A stretch of DNA of 35,329 nt from BS750m-G62 sp964577175. GTDB lineage: Bacteria; Planctomycetota; Phycisphaerae; FEN-1346. The stretch lies in the NCBI GenBank assembly GCA_964577175.1, contig CAZNYC010000030.1, positions 1-35,329 of the forward strand, written 5' to 3'. Positions 22,872-31,528 of the stretch are shown piece after piece. The position numbers were made by a program, and so were the translations under genes. Every line of letters begins with the position of its first letter. The stretch's first letter is position 1. The notes under the pieces were generated by a model that saw only the letters and a list, made by a program, of their open reading frames with translations, made no database searches and had not been told where the DNA came from.

Positions 22872-24566
22872 ATGATCATGCCGTCACAGTCCAGAGTCCG
22901 GACCGAACCGACGGTGGCCGAGACGGCGCCGCCGCCCGACGCCGTGGCGGGCGACAAGACGCCTCGCGACGCCCCGTCGCCGGAAACGCGAGCCTACTTG
23001 GCCGAACGCCAGGCGGAGGGTGCCGGAACCGACGCCTCCGCCGAGGACCGGATGGACCTCGCCGGGACGCACCCCTCGGCAACGTTCGTCAAGCGGGTGC
23101 CCATCAGTTTCGCGCGCGGCAAGCAGGTGCTCGGCCTGGCCACCGACGAAGGGCCCATGCGCGTGGCGATGGTCGACCCGTCCGACCGGCAGACCTGCGA
23201 CGTCCTCCGCCGATGGCTCGGCGCACCGCTCCACGTCGTGCCCGTGGACGAGACGCAGTTGTCCGTGGCCATCAACCAGGCCTACGGCCAGCAGAAGGGG
23301 GCCGCGCAGGAATTCGTCGAGAAACTCGACCGCGACGCCGTCATGTCGCAAGTCGTCGAACTGGGCGGGCGCGAGGATCTGCTCAACGTCTCCGACCGCG
23401 CGCCGGTCATTAAACTCGTCAACCTCGTCCTGTTCGAGGCCGTGCAGCAGAAAGCCTCGGACATTCACCTCCAGCCATACGAGAATCGCGTCGTCGTCCG
23501 CCTGCGGATCGACGGCGTCCTGTTCGACATGTTCGACCTTCCCAAGGGCGTCCAGGAGGAGATGGTCAGCCGCATCAAGGTCATGGGCCGCATGAACATC
23601 GCCGAAAAACGCCTGCCGCAGGACGGCCGGGCCTCCGTCCAGGTGGGTGACCGTGTGATCGACCTCCGCCTTTCGGCCGTCCCGGCGAGCCACGGCGAAC
23701 GGGTCGTCATCCGCCTGCTCGACAAGAGCGCCCGACTCTACACGCTCGGCGAACTCGGCATGGACGCCCGCACCCTGGAGCGGTTCCGCCAGGTCATCGG
23801 CGTGGAGCACGGCCTCGTCCTGGTCACGGGTCCCACCGGCTCCGGCAAGACCACCACGCTGTACGCCTCGCTCGGCCAGATCAATTCGACGGAGCGGAAT
23901 ATCATCACCCTGGAGGACCCGATCGAGTACCAACTCGACGGCATCAGCCAGATCCAGATCGCCGCCAAGAAGGGCATGACGTTCGCGAGCGGCCTGCGGA
24001 GCGTCCTCCGGCAGGACCCGGACATCGTCATGGTCGGCGAGATCCGCGACCACGAGACGGCCGTCATGGCCATCCAGTCCGCCCTGACCGGCCACCTCGT
24101 CTTCAGCACGCTCCACACCAACGACGCCGCCAGCGCCGTCACTCGCCTTCTGGACCTCGGCATCGAGCCGTACCTGGTGAGCAGCTCGCTGGTGGGCGTG
24201 CTCGCGCAGCGGCTGGTCCGGCGGGTGTGCGTCCATTGCGCCCGGCCGCATGCGCCGGACCCGGCGGAGCTACAGACGCTTCGCTACGAGCCCACGGCCG
24301 AGGAGCAGGCGGGCTTCCGCAAGGGCGAGGGCTGCGACGCCTGCCGCGGCACCGGTTACCACGGCCGCACCGGTTGCTTCGAACTGCTGATCGTCGACGA
24401 CGATATCCGCCGCCTCGTCCAGGCCAACGCGACCGCGTCGGAGATTAACACGGCGGCCAATCGCGGCGGCATGCACACCCTGTGCGAAGACGGCCTCACG
24501 AAGGTCGCCGCCGGGCACACGACGCTGGAAGAAGTCATGCGGGTCTCAGTGAGGGCCACCGTCTGA
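22872..24566 (+). CDS. gspE: type II secretion ATPase GspE
   Basis: This gene encodes 564 residues of the hexameric cytoplasmic ATPase that drives pseudopilus assembly. After a variable N-terminal tail it has an N1E-like domain and the family motif ASDIHLQPYE. Walker A, GPTGSGKT, is at about 320-327, the Asp box at NIITLEDPIEY, Walker B at PDIVMVGEIRD and the His box at LVFSTLHTNDA. A zinc-binding tetracysteine is formed by C453, C456, C488 and C491. The ribosome binding site GGAGG at 22861 directly abuts ATG 22866, which is too close to serve it. ATG 22872 has a normal six-base spacing and is chosen; ATG 22878 is possible. The stop overlaps the start of gspF. Confidence 0.95.
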   Translation: MIMPSQSRVRTEPTVAETAPPPDAVAGDKTPRDAPSPETRAYLAERQAEGAGTDASAEDRMDLAGTHPSATFVKRVPISFARGKQVLGLATDEGPMRVAMVDPSDRQTCDVLRRWLGAPLHVVPVDETQLSVAINQAYGQQKGAAQEFVEKLDRDAVMSQVVELGGREDLLNVSDRAPVIKLVNLVLFEAVQQKASDIHLQPYENRVVVRLRIDGVLFDMFDLPKGVQEEMVSRIKVMGRMNIAEKRLPQDGRASVQVGDRVIDLRLSAVPASHGERVVIRLLDKSARLYTLGELGMDARTLERFRQVIGVEHGLVLVTGPTGSGKTTTLYASLGQINSTERNIITLEDPIEYQLDGISQIQIAAKKGMTFASGLRSVLRQDPDIVMVGEIRDHETAVMAIQSALTGHLVFSTLHTNDAASAVTRLLDLGIEPYLVSSSLVGVLAQRLVRRVCVHCARPHAPDPAELQTLRYEPTAEEQAGFRKGEGCDACRGTGYHGRTGCFELLIVDDDIRRLVQANATASEINTAANRGGMHTLCEDGLTKVAAGHTTLEEVMRVSVRATV

Positions 24567-25780
24567 TGGCCGTATACGTCTACACGGCGAAGAACCGCGG
24601 CGAGCCGGCCGACGCCCCGCTTAGCGGGACGGTGACGGCCGACTCGCCACGCCAGGCGCGCGACCAACTCCGCGCCCAGGGCCTGGCCGTCTACGACGTG
24701 ACCGAACGCCGCCCCGACCGCCGGGGAGGATGGATCGCGCGGTACCTCGTCGGCCGGCAGGCAAGCAAGGTCACCGGCCTGCTCCAGGAAATGGCGACCC
24801 TTCTTGCGGCCGGCATCCCGATGCTCGAAGTGCTCGACACCATTACGCGCCAGCACAGCGGCCGGTTCCAGCAGGCGGTCATGCTGCTGAGGGACCACGT
24901 GGCCGCGGGGGGGAGCCTCGCCGAGGCCATGGCGCTTCAGCCGGCCCTCTTCGACCGCCTCTCTCTCAACATCGTGGAGGTGGGCGAGAACGCCGGCATC
25001 CTGGACGCCTCCCTTCAGCGGTTGGTGGAGTTCCGCCGACGCCGGGCCCGGCTGAAGAACCGCGTGGCGGCCGCCCTGACGTACCCCTGTATCGTCATGG
25101 CCATCGGCCTCGGCGTCAGCATCTTCCTCATGACGTACGTCGTCCCGAACCTGCTTGGCGTTCTGCTGGACAGTGGCAAGGACCTGCCCGCGGCAACCGT
25201 GATCGTGAAAGCCGTCAGCGACTTCATGGTCGGCTGGTGGTGGGCGGTGCTGGCGGGCCTGGCAGGGCTGGTGCTGCTGGTCGGCGCCGTGCTGCGGACG
25301 AACCGCGGCCGCATGCTGTGGGACCGCGCGCAGTTGAAGATCCCCGTCTTCGGCGACCTCGTCCGCAAGCAGGCGATCGGGCGGATGGCTATGGTCATGG
25401 CCACCCTCCTCGAAAGCAATGTCGTCTTCGTGCGGGCGGTGCAGATCGCCCAGGGCACCGTCCGGAACCGCGTCCTTCGCAGGGCGCTGAAGGCATGCGA
25501 GCAGGCGGTCTTCGCGGGGCGCGATATCTCCGCCGCCCTCGAGCGTACGGACGCCTTCCCGCCCCTGGTGATCCAGATGTTCGCCGTCGGCCAAGCCTCG
25601 GGCAACCTGGAGACCATGCTCGAGAACCTCGCCGCCGATTACGACACGCAGGTCGACATCGCGTCGCGGCGGCTGACGTCCCTGCTCGAACCGGTTATGA
25701 CGATCCTGTTGGCGATCGTGGTGGGGTTCATCGCGTTCGCCACGATTCTCCCTATTCTGGAGGCAGGCGATGTGCTGTAA
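24566..25780 (+). CDS. gspF: type II secretion inner-membrane platform GspF
   Basis: This gene encodes 404 residues with two T2SSF domains (about 65-190 and 270-395) and three membrane helices near 172-194, 223-245 and 373-398. The motif LLQEMATLLAAGIPMLEVLD in the first domain and IQMFAVGQASGNLETMLENL in the second are characteristic. The N-terminal segment (MAVYVYTAKNRG ... GTVTADSPRQARDQLRAQGL) is the usual GspF/PilC start. The ATG overlaps the gspE stop as TGATG, indicating coupled translation. GspF anchors the pseudopilus motor and contacts GspE and GspL. Confidence 0.95.
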   Translation: MAVYVYTAKNRGEPADAPLSGTVTADSPRQARDQLRAQGLAVYDVTERRPDRRGGWIARYLVGRQASKVTGLLQEMATLLAAGIPMLEVLDTITRQHSGRFQQAVMLLRDHVAAGGSLAEAMALQPALFDRLSLNIVEVGENAGILDASLQRLVEFRRRRARLKNRVAAALTYPCIVMAIGLGVSIFLMTYVVPNLLGVLLDSGKDLPAATVIVKAVSDFMVGWWWAVLAGLAGLVLLVGAVLRTNRGRMLWDRAQLKIPVFGDLVRKQAIGRMAMVMATLLESNVVFVRAVQIAQGTVRNRVLRRALKACEQAVFAGRDISAALERTDAFPPLVIQMFAVGQASGNLETMLENLAADYDTQVDIASRRLTSLLEPVMTILLAIVVGFIAFATILPILEAGDVL

Positions 25781-26234
25781 CACACGAACAAACCTGAACG
25801 GTGGTCCGCGATGGTCGCCACTCCGCAGCATCCGGCGAGCGCGACGCGGACAGCCGGGCTTCTCGTTCATCGAGATCATGGTCGTCGTGGTCATCATCGG
25901 GCTCCTCGCCGGGGCTGTCGCGATGAAGGTCACCGGCTACATGGACACGGCCAAGGTGAACCGGGCGAAGTCCGACATCGCCGTCATCGTCAACGCCATC
26001 GAGGCCCGCTACCTGGAGACCAGCCGCTACCCGGCCAACGAGGAGGGGCTCGAGGAATTGCCCCTGAAGAACCGGATGGACCCCTGGGGCAATCCTTATC
26101 AATATAACAGCCCCGGACGCGACGACGAACCGTTCGAGGTCTTCACCTTCGGGGCGGACGAACGCGAAGGCGGGGAGGGAATTAACCGCGACGTCTACTC
26201 CTGGCAACTCGGCGACGTGGACGAGGAGGGGTGA
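25770..26234 (+). CDS. gspG: major pseudopilin GspG
   Basis: This gene encodes 154 residues. The 30-residue basic leader ends in Gly30, the prepilin peptidase cleavage site, followed by FSFIEIMVVVVIIGLLAGAV with Phe at +1 and Glu at +5 (E35). The C-terminal domain has the GspG pattern YPANEEGLEELPLKNRMDPW, then GNPYQY and a calcium-loop-like acidic stretch before DVYSWQLGD. The start overlaps the end of gspF by 11 bases behind GGAGG. The leader is longer than the usual 6-10 residues. GspG polymerises into the pseudopilus in the periplasm. Confidence 0.93.
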   Translation: MCCNTRTNLNGGPRWSPLRSIRRARRGQPGFSFIEIMVVVVIIGLLAGAVAMKVTGYMDTAKVNRAKSDIAVIVNAIEARYLETSRYPANEEGLEELPLKNRMDPWGNPYQYNSPGRDDEPFEVFTFGADEREGGEGINRDVYSWQLGDVDEEG

Positions 26235-26237
26235 CCC

Positions 26238-26828
26238 ATGCGCCGCGGCGCGTTCACGCTGATTGAGGTCATGGCCGTCGTTGCCCTTCTGGGCCTCTTG
26301 GCCGGGGCGACGGTCTGGCTCATGGCCGACGATGCCCGCCGGGCGTCCCGGGCCGAGGCGGTTGCGAGGCTCGCCCACGCGGACCGCACGACGCGGCTGG
26401 CGGCCCAGCGTCTCGGCAGGCCGTGTGTCCTGCGGTGCGACCTCGCCGCGCAGCGTCTGCGGCGGGTGGCAGACACGGCGGAAGGCGAGGAGGCGGTTGC
26501 CCACGCGGTGGAACTGCCGGTGGGCTACCGTATTGCGCGGATCACGCTGCCCTCCGCGCCGGGCCGGTCGCCCAGGGCGCGGGGCACCGAGATCGGGCAC
26601 GACGTCGAGTCCGGCACCGTCGACATCCCGTACTCCACTGCGGGGCGAAGCCCCAGTTATGCCGTGCGGATCGATTTCGAGGGCGACCCGAGTCGCCGCC
26701 CCCACGAGGGCCCCGGCGGGTGGCTGGTCGTGGCCGGGCTGACGGGTCAGGTCATGGTGGTTTCGAATGAAAAGGAAGTCGACAACCTGTTTCGGACGCT
26801 CGCGCGCGGGCGGCCTGACGCTCGTTGA
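26238..26828 (+). CDS. gspH: minor pseudopilin, GspH-like
   Basis: This gene encodes 196 residues with a short leader MRRGA and the prepilin helix FTLIEVMAVVALLGLLAGAT. Glu is at +5; the residue before the cut is Ala instead of the usual Gly. The GspH assignment rests on position after gspG, and on size and helix type; the globular part has little recognisable sequence. GAGGAGGGG precedes the ATG, four bases after the gspG stop. Its 3' end overlaps the next pseudopilin gene by 62 bases. Minor pseudopilins form the tip of the pseudopilus. Confidence 0.75.
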   Translation: MRRGAFTLIEVMAVVALLGLLAGATVWLMADDARRASRAEAVARLAHADRTTRLAAQRLGRPCVLRCDLAAQRLRRVADTAEGEEAVAHAVELPVGYRIARITLPSAPGRSPRARGTEIGHDVESGTVDIPYSTAGRSPSYAVRIDFEGDPSRRPHEGPGGWLVVAGLTGQVMVVSNEKEVDNLFRTLARGRPDAR

Positions 26829-27237
26829 GGTCGTGGCGGCCGTTGCGATCCTCGGCGTCATCCTCGTCGGCGTCGTCCTGGCGAAGTCGCGGCACACGCA
26901 CCAGGTGGCGCTCGCCGAGCGGCAGCAGATGGCCGTCCGCGCCGCCGACGCCCTCCTCGCCGAGTGGTGGAAAAGCGTCGACGGCGTCCCCGTGGGCAAG
27001 TGGGGCGTCCTGGAGGACGAGCCGTCGCTGGTGTGGGAAACGCGGGTCGTTCCGAATGCGGCTATCGGGCGGCTCGGCGCCCGCGTGGTCCGCGTGGAAC
27101 TCTGCGACGCACAGCCGCAGGATGCCCGAACCGGGAAGAACTCGGGCGACGGAGAGGTCCGGGAACCGCTTGTCACCGTCGACCTCGTGCTGCCCGACCC
27201 GGACCGCGCCGCGTCCGAGGAGGATGGCCGTGAGTGA
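26767..27237 (+). CDS. gspI: minor pseudopilin, GspI-like
   Basis: This gene encodes 156 residues. The leader (MKRKSTTCFGRSRAGG) ends in Gly16, and the helix is LTLVEVVAAVAILGVILVGV with Glu at +5. The following HTHQVALAERQQMAVRAADA fits GspI, which keeps a conserved helical region after the membrane segment. It starts within the end of the gspH-like gene (62-base overlap) without a strong ribosome binding site of its own, so its translation probably depends on upstream ribosomes. The GspI call is by order and by this region. Confidence 0.75.
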   Translation: MKRKSTTCFGRSRAGGLTLVEVVAAVAILGVILVGVVLAKSRHTHQVALAERQQMAVRAADALLAEWWKSVDGVPVGKWGVLEDEPSLVWETRVVPNAAIGRLGARVVRVELCDAQPQDARTGKNSGDGEVREPLVTVDLVLPDPDRAASEEDGRE

Positions 27238-28069
27238 CGCCCGCGCCTTCACGCTGCTGGAACTGCTGCTCGCCACCGCCCTGACGGCGGTGCTGATGGT
27301 CGGCGTGCTGGCCGTCGTGGCGGACCTCGGTGCCCCCGAGGCGGCCGCCGGCCCTGCCCCTGACCGCGAGCGTGACCGGGCCCTGGAGGCGTGTCTCGAC
27401 CTGTTGCACGAGGATCTCAGTCATGCCGTGGCCGTCGACGCCTCCAAGGCGAACGAGGTCACGCTCGTCGGCTACGCCTCGCTCGACGGTGGGGCCCGCG
27501 AGCGGAGCCACCGGCCCGTCCGCGTGCGGTACACGCTGGAGCGGATCGACGGCCGCTCGTGGCTCGTGCGGCGCCAGGACGCCCTGGACGTCAAGACCAA
27601 CGAGACCGTCCATCGCGACCTGGTTTGCTGCGGGTTCACGGGGTTTCAACTGATGGAGGATCGCTACGCGTGGGGGCTGCCGGAGGAAGCGCTCGAAGCC
27701 GAGACCTCGGCGGACGCGCCGGCCACCGGCGCCGCGGCCGGCCGCAACGCCGCCACGGGACAGGCGGACCCCCGATTCTGGGAGAACGGCGAGCGGAGGT
27801 CGTACGGCATCGGAAACGTCGGCGTGGCGTACTACTTCGAGTATCTGCCGGCCTGGGCGCAGCAGCAGATTCTGACGCACGGCCGCATCGTCAACGATCT
27901 GACCGCGACCCTCCAGGAACAGCAGCGCGAAAGGGAGCAGGCCGTCCGAGAGAGCGGCGTGGACCTGCGCGGCGCCGGAAGCCTCTGGCGGCTGCGCGTC
28001 CGGACCGGCGAAGGCGACGGCCCCGCCCGCGAACGTGTCGTGACGATCCTTCTGGGAAAGCGCGAATGA
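27224..28069 (+). CDS. gspJ: minor pseudopilin, GspJ-like
   Basis: This gene encodes 281 residues with the leader MAVSDARA and the helix FTLLELLLATALTAVLMVGV, Glu at +5 and Ala at the cut site. A large periplasmic part fits GspJ: it starts with an LHEDLSHAVAV segment, similar to the xxDLxxA of that family, and ends with SLWRLRVRTGEGDGPARERV. As in gspE, GGAGG runs straight into ATG (27224); a GTG six bases later (27230) has the better spacing and may be the true start. It overlaps the previous gene and, by ATGA, the next one. An Ala/Gly-rich insert lies near residues 160-185. Confidence 0.75.
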   Translation: MAVSDARAFTLLELLLATALTAVLMVGVLAVVADLGAPEAAAGPAPDRERDRALEACLDLLHEDLSHAVAVDASKANEVTLVGYASLDGGARERSHRPVRVRYTLERIDGRSWLVRRQDALDVKTNETVHRDLVCCGFTGFQLMEDRYAWGLPEEALEAETSADAPATGAAAGRNAATGQADPRFWENGERRSYGIGNVGVAYYFEYLPAWAQQQILTHGRIVNDLTATLQEQQREREQAVRESGVDLRGAGSLWRLRVRTGEGDGPARERVVTILLGKRE

Positions 28070-29010
28070 GACGGCCATCGACCCAACCCGGCTTTGCGCT
28101 GCTGATGGCGCTCCTGCTCGTCCTACTGGCGGGCGTGGCGCTGGCGGGCGTCGCGCGCCGCAGCATGATCGCCGCCCTGGACAGCCGAGACGCCGTCCGC
28201 GACCTCCAGCGCCGCTGGGCCGTCCGCAGTTGCCGGGCCACCCTGCTCGGCCACGCCGAGCGGCTGCTCGACGAGGCGGAGCGCGGCCGGGGCGACGGGG
28301 GCGAGCCGGCCGAAACGTATCAGCATGCGCCCAACGTACATCGCACGATCTCCTGCCGGCTTGCGGGCACGGACTACGAACTCGTCCTGACAGACGAACA
28401 GGCGAAACTCAACGTGAACACACTCCTCAAGGACGCGAGCCGGGCCGAAGCCCAGTCGGTGCTCTCGCGGCTGGTGACAAGCCGCGCAGGCGGCGGCCGC
28501 CGGCACGCGGAGGTCCGGCTGAGACCCTTGGCCGTCCGAGGCGCCGGATCCGAAAAGGACGGTTTTCTGCCGGAGGGGGGCGGCTACGGCCAGGTCTTCG
28601 ACCGGGCCTCGCCTCGCCAGTTGGTCGGCACGGGGCGGACCGCCGGCCTCAGCGAGACGGTCACCTGCTGGGGTGACGGCAAGGTGAACGTCCGTCGCGC
28701 CCCGGAGGCCGTCCTGAAACAGGCCTGCAAGAAGGTCCTGCCGCGGCAGGATCTGCGCCGGCTGCGGGAGACCCGCGAGCGGAATCCGTACCTCCCCCTC
28801 TCCGGGATGCTCTCCGAGTTCCACCCGAAACAGCGGGAGAAGGTGTACGGCATTCTGACGGATCGGTCCCGGTGCCACGGCCTCTGGGTCATCGCTCGCG
28901 GCGACCAGCGGTCGTGGTACACCTTCGCGGTCAACGTGGGCGACGCTGCTGAAGGAGCGGCCGGCGGGGCCGGGCGGCAAACCCTCCAGGTCTACGAGTT
29001 CGCGTGGTGA
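28066..29010 (+). CDS. gspK: minor pseudopilin GspK
   Basis: This gene encodes 314 residues. The leader MRRPSTQPG is cleaved before FALLMALLLVLLAGVALAGV. Residue +5 is Met instead of Glu, which is diagnostic of GspK among pseudopilins. The body has two T2SSK-type motifs, LTDEQAKLNVNTLLKDASRA and GDGKVNVRRAPEAVLKQACK, each with the helix-hairpin-helix-like NVN...A pattern of the family. The ATG overlaps the gspJ stop (ATGA). GspK caps the pseudopilus tip with GspI and GspJ. Confidence 0.87.
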   Translation: MRRPSTQPGFALLMALLLVLLAGVALAGVARRSMIAALDSRDAVRDLQRRWAVRSCRATLLGHAERLLDEAERGRGDGGEPAETYQHAPNVHRTISCRLAGTDYELVLTDEQAKLNVNTLLKDASRAEAQSVLSRLVTSRAGGGRRHAEVRLRPLAVRGAGSEKDGFLPEGGGYGQVFDRASPRQLVGTGRTAGLSETVTCWGDGKVNVRRAPEAVLKQACKKVLPRQDLRRLRETRERNPYLPLSGMLSEFHPKQREKVYGILTDRSRCHGLWVIARGDQRSWYTFAVNVGDAAEGAAGGAGRQTLQVYEFAW

Positions 29011-29014
29011 CGCC

Positions 29015-29593
29015 ATGACGGTGCGGCAGCGGAAAACCGTGATTTGGCTCCTTGCGGGGGCTCTGGCTGCGCCCGCCGTGGCAGTGGTCGTCCTGGGGCT
29101 GGCGGTGCCGGTACGCGTGGAGACGGTCCGTGCGCCGGCGACGGAGGGCGCACAGGACGAGAAACCATCGGCGAAGTCGGCGACGGCCGACGCAGGCGAT
29201 CGGCCGCAGCGCGCCGCCCTCGCCAAACTCCTCCGACTGTGCCGCACGAACCTCCGCAGGCCGCTCTACGACGTTGACGAACCGGCCGAGGATGCGAAGA
29301 CCGGGAAGGCCGCCGCCCGGCGGGCCGCACGGTCGCCCCTGACGCTGCGCCTCATCGGCACCGTGAACGAGCCTGGCCACTCGATGGCAATGTTCCAGAA
29401 AAAGGACGGTTCCATCGCGCTCTGCGCCCAGGGCGAAAGCGTCGACGACGCCGGCGGGGCGGTCACCGTCACGCAGGTGGAGTTCGAAAAGGTGACCGTC
29501 GAGTACGGCAACGGGTCGCACGAGTTGATCATTCCGCCGAGAAAATCGAAGCCGGCGCCCGCGCGGGCAGCCCCTGCAAAGAAGAGGAAGTGA
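29015..29593 (+). CDS. gspC: GspC-like inner-membrane clamp protein
   Basis: This gene encodes 192 residues. A short cytoplasmic N-terminus, a membrane helix at about 10-32 and a linker are followed by a beta domain at about 107-178: LTLRLIGTVNEPGHSMAMFQ, KKDGSIALCAQGESV, VTQVEFEKVTVEYGNGSHEL. This is the homology region of GspC/PilP type proteins that links the inner-membrane platform to the secretin N0 domain. It has no PDZ or coiled-coil domain after it, just a basic Pro/Ala tail. Its place after gspK differs from the proteobacterial order, where gspC comes first. The stop overlaps the gspL start (TGATG). Confidence 0.75.
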   Translation: MTVRQRKTVIWLLAGALAAPAVAVVVLGLAVPVRVETVRAPATEGAQDEKPSAKSATADAGDRPQRAALAKLLRLCRTNLRRPLYDVDEPAEDAKTGKAAARRAARSPLTLRLIGTVNEPGHSMAMFQKKDGSIALCAQGESVDDAGGAVTVTQVEFEKVTVEYGNGSHELIIPPRKSKPAPARAAPAKKRK

Positions 29594-30990
29594 TGGCCGA
29601 GCAGTACATGATCGCGGTAGGCGACGAGGGGTGGCGCGTGGCCGCCATCTCGCAGGACGGCGACGTCCGCACCAGCCCCGTCCCGGCATCCGACGACGCG
29701 GGGCCCGAAACCCGCGCCGAGGCGACCGTCGAATCTCTCCGCGAACTCGGCTACGCGGTGGACCCCGTCGTTCTGGCCCTGCCGTCGTCGTGGTGCCTGT
29801 GCGCGGTGATTCCGACGGACGACCTCCATCGCGGCGGCAGGCGGAAGGCGATGGCCTACCGGCTGGAAGAGCACTTGCCGGTGTCCGCCGAGGACTTTGT
29901 GGCGGACTACGTCGAGATGGAAGACCACCAGGCGCTCGGCGTGTGCGCGGAACTGGAGACGCTCCGGGCAATCGTCACGGCCCTGGAGGCGGGCGGGGTG
30001 CACGTCCGGCACATCTGCCCGACCGCCCTGCTCGCCGCCGCGTGGGCCGTGGAGCAACACCCCGGGGCGGGCGGTGTCCTCATCGGCGATGCCGCCGCGA
30101 ATGACGCAGACGCCGTAGACGGCGCGGAACCGTCCCCCGGCGGGTGCGACCTCATCCGGCTGCGCGAAGGCAGACCGACCGCCTGGGCGTGGATCGTTGA
30201 AGGCAACGAGGCGGTGCGCAGCCACCTGGAGGCCTGGGAGACGCCCGACGACCAGCCGGTGCCGCTCGTCCTTCTCGGAGACGGCGCCTTGTGTGAGGTC
30301 GCGGACGCAGCCGGGACCGTCGAACCCGTCGAACCGGACGGCGTCGGTCGCGATGAGGTGGCGGCCCGCCGGGCGGCGTGCGTGGCTGCGGGGACCGTCT
30401 CCCTGTGGATCGATCTTCGCCGCGACGCCCTCGCGGCACCGGGGCGATACGACGTGTATCGCAAACCGGTCACCGCCCTCGTCGCGGCGGCGGCGATTCT
30501 GCTGGTCAGCCTGGTCGGCGTCATGGTTTGGCGCGGACGGCAATACGAAGCGCTCGCCGGCCGCTACGTCCGGCAGCAGGCGGAAGTGTTCCGCAAGGTG
30601 CTGCCCGACCAGCGGGTGCCGGCCGGCGTCGAGGGTCGGCTCGCGAGCGAGCGGCGGAAACTCGAGGGCCTCGGCGGGCACGCCTCCGACGAGGCCGCCG
30701 CCGGGCCGTCCGTTTCGGCGCTCGTGCACCTGTGGGAGGTGCTCGGACGCCTCCCGAAAGACGTCCGGTACCGCATCCTGGACCTGAACGTGCAGCCGGA
30801 CCGCATCCGCATCGACGGACAGGCGCGAAGCCACGCCGAGGCCGAACGCCTGGCCGTCGCCCTCAGGGAGTCCGAGCGGTACGACGTCCAGCCGCCCAAG
30901 ACCGAGGCGCTGAAGGAACGGGGTGTGAGTTTCCTGTTCACCGCCGAGCCACGGCATCGCCCGGCCCCGACCGAGGGGGGTGCTGAATGA
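29593..30990 (+). CDS. gspL: GspL-like actin-fold platform protein
   Basis: This gene encodes 465 residues. The cytoplasmic part (1 to about 288) starts MIAVGDEGWRVAAISQDGDV and includes VVLALPSSWCLCAVIPTDDL, RRKAMAYRLEEHLPVSAEDF and HPGAGGVLIGDAA, an ASKHA/PilM-like pattern of GspL. One membrane helix is at about 291-313 (TALVAAAAILLVSLVGVMVW). A periplasmic ferredoxin-like domain follows, with HLWEVLGRLPKDVRYRILDL and a QARSHAEAERLAVALRES end. GspL recruits GspE to the membrane and pairs with GspM. A GTG codon immediately upstream (29590) is an alternative start. Confidence 0.85.
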   Translation: MAEQYMIAVGDEGWRVAAISQDGDVRTSPVPASDDAGPETRAEATVESLRELGYAVDPVVLALPSSWCLCAVIPTDDLHRGGRRKAMAYRLEEHLPVSAEDFVADYVEMEDHQALGVCAELETLRAIVTALEAGGVHVRHICPTALLAAAWAVEQHPGAGGVLIGDAAANDADAVDGAEPSPGGCDLIRLREGRPTAWAWIVEGNEAVRSHLEAWETPDDQPVPLVLLGDGALCEVADAAGTVEPVEPDGVGRDEVAARRAACVAAGTVSLWIDLRRDALAAPGRYDVYRKPVTALVAAAAILLVSLVGVMVWRGRQYEALAGRYVRQQAEVFRKVLPDQRVPAGVEGRLASERRKLEGLGGHASDEAAAGPSVSALVHLWEVLGRLPKDVRYRILDLNVQPDRIRIDGQARSHAEAERLAVALRESERYDVQPPKTEALKERGVSFLFTAEPRHRPAPTEGGAE

Positions 30991-31520
30991 AACCGCACGT
31001 CCGCCAACTCGTTCTCGCCGCCGTGATGGTGGCGCTGCTCGCCGGCGGCGCGGCGAAGGGCCTCCACTATATGATGACGCAGCGGGCGCGCGCCCGTCAC
31101 GCGGCCGACGCCCTGGCCTCGTGCCGCGACCTCGCCCGCGACATCCGGGCCCTGCGGGACAAACCGGCCGTGGCGTCGGCCGAAGCCATGGGCATCAAGG
31201 AACTGGGCCGGCGCATCGAAACGGCCTGCCGGCAGGCCGGGTTCGAGGGCGCGGCGCTGGAAGGCGTTTTCCCGCAGTCGGCCCGCCGGGTGGGCGATTC
31301 GCCGTACCTCCTCAAGCCCACCGCCCTGGCCCTGCGCGGGGTGACCCTGCCGCAGTTGGTCACCTTCCTGCACCATCTGACAGACGGCTCGGGTTTGGAC
31401 GTGCGCGACATCCGGTTGCAGACACCGCACGTCGATGCGCCGCGGTCCGTGTGGGACGCCGAGGCCACCGTGACTTATCTGATGTACGCGCCGGTCAGGA
31501 AGACCGGCCGCCGATCGTGA
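30987..31520 (+). CDS. gspM: GspM/PilO-like platform protein
   Basis: This gene encodes 177 residues: a membrane anchor at about 7-25, a helical linker, then an alpha/beta domain (RRIETACRQAGFEGAALEGV, LALRGVTLPQLVTFLHHLTD, DVRDIRLQTPHVD) that fits the ferredoxin-like fold of GspM/PilO. The ATG overlaps the gspL stop by ATGA. It probably forms heterodimers with GspL in the inner-membrane platform. The similarity is in architecture and position more than sequence. Confidence 0.72.
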   Translation: MKPHVRQLVLAAVMVALLAGGAAKGLHYMMTQRARARHAADALASCRDLARDIRALRDKPAVASAEAMGIKELGRRIETACRQAGFEGAALEGVFPQSARRVGDSPYLLKPTALALRGVTLPQLVTFLHHLTDGSGLDVRDIRLQTPHVDAPRSVWDAEATVTYLMYAPVRKTGRRS

Positions 31521-31528
31521 GGTGACAC

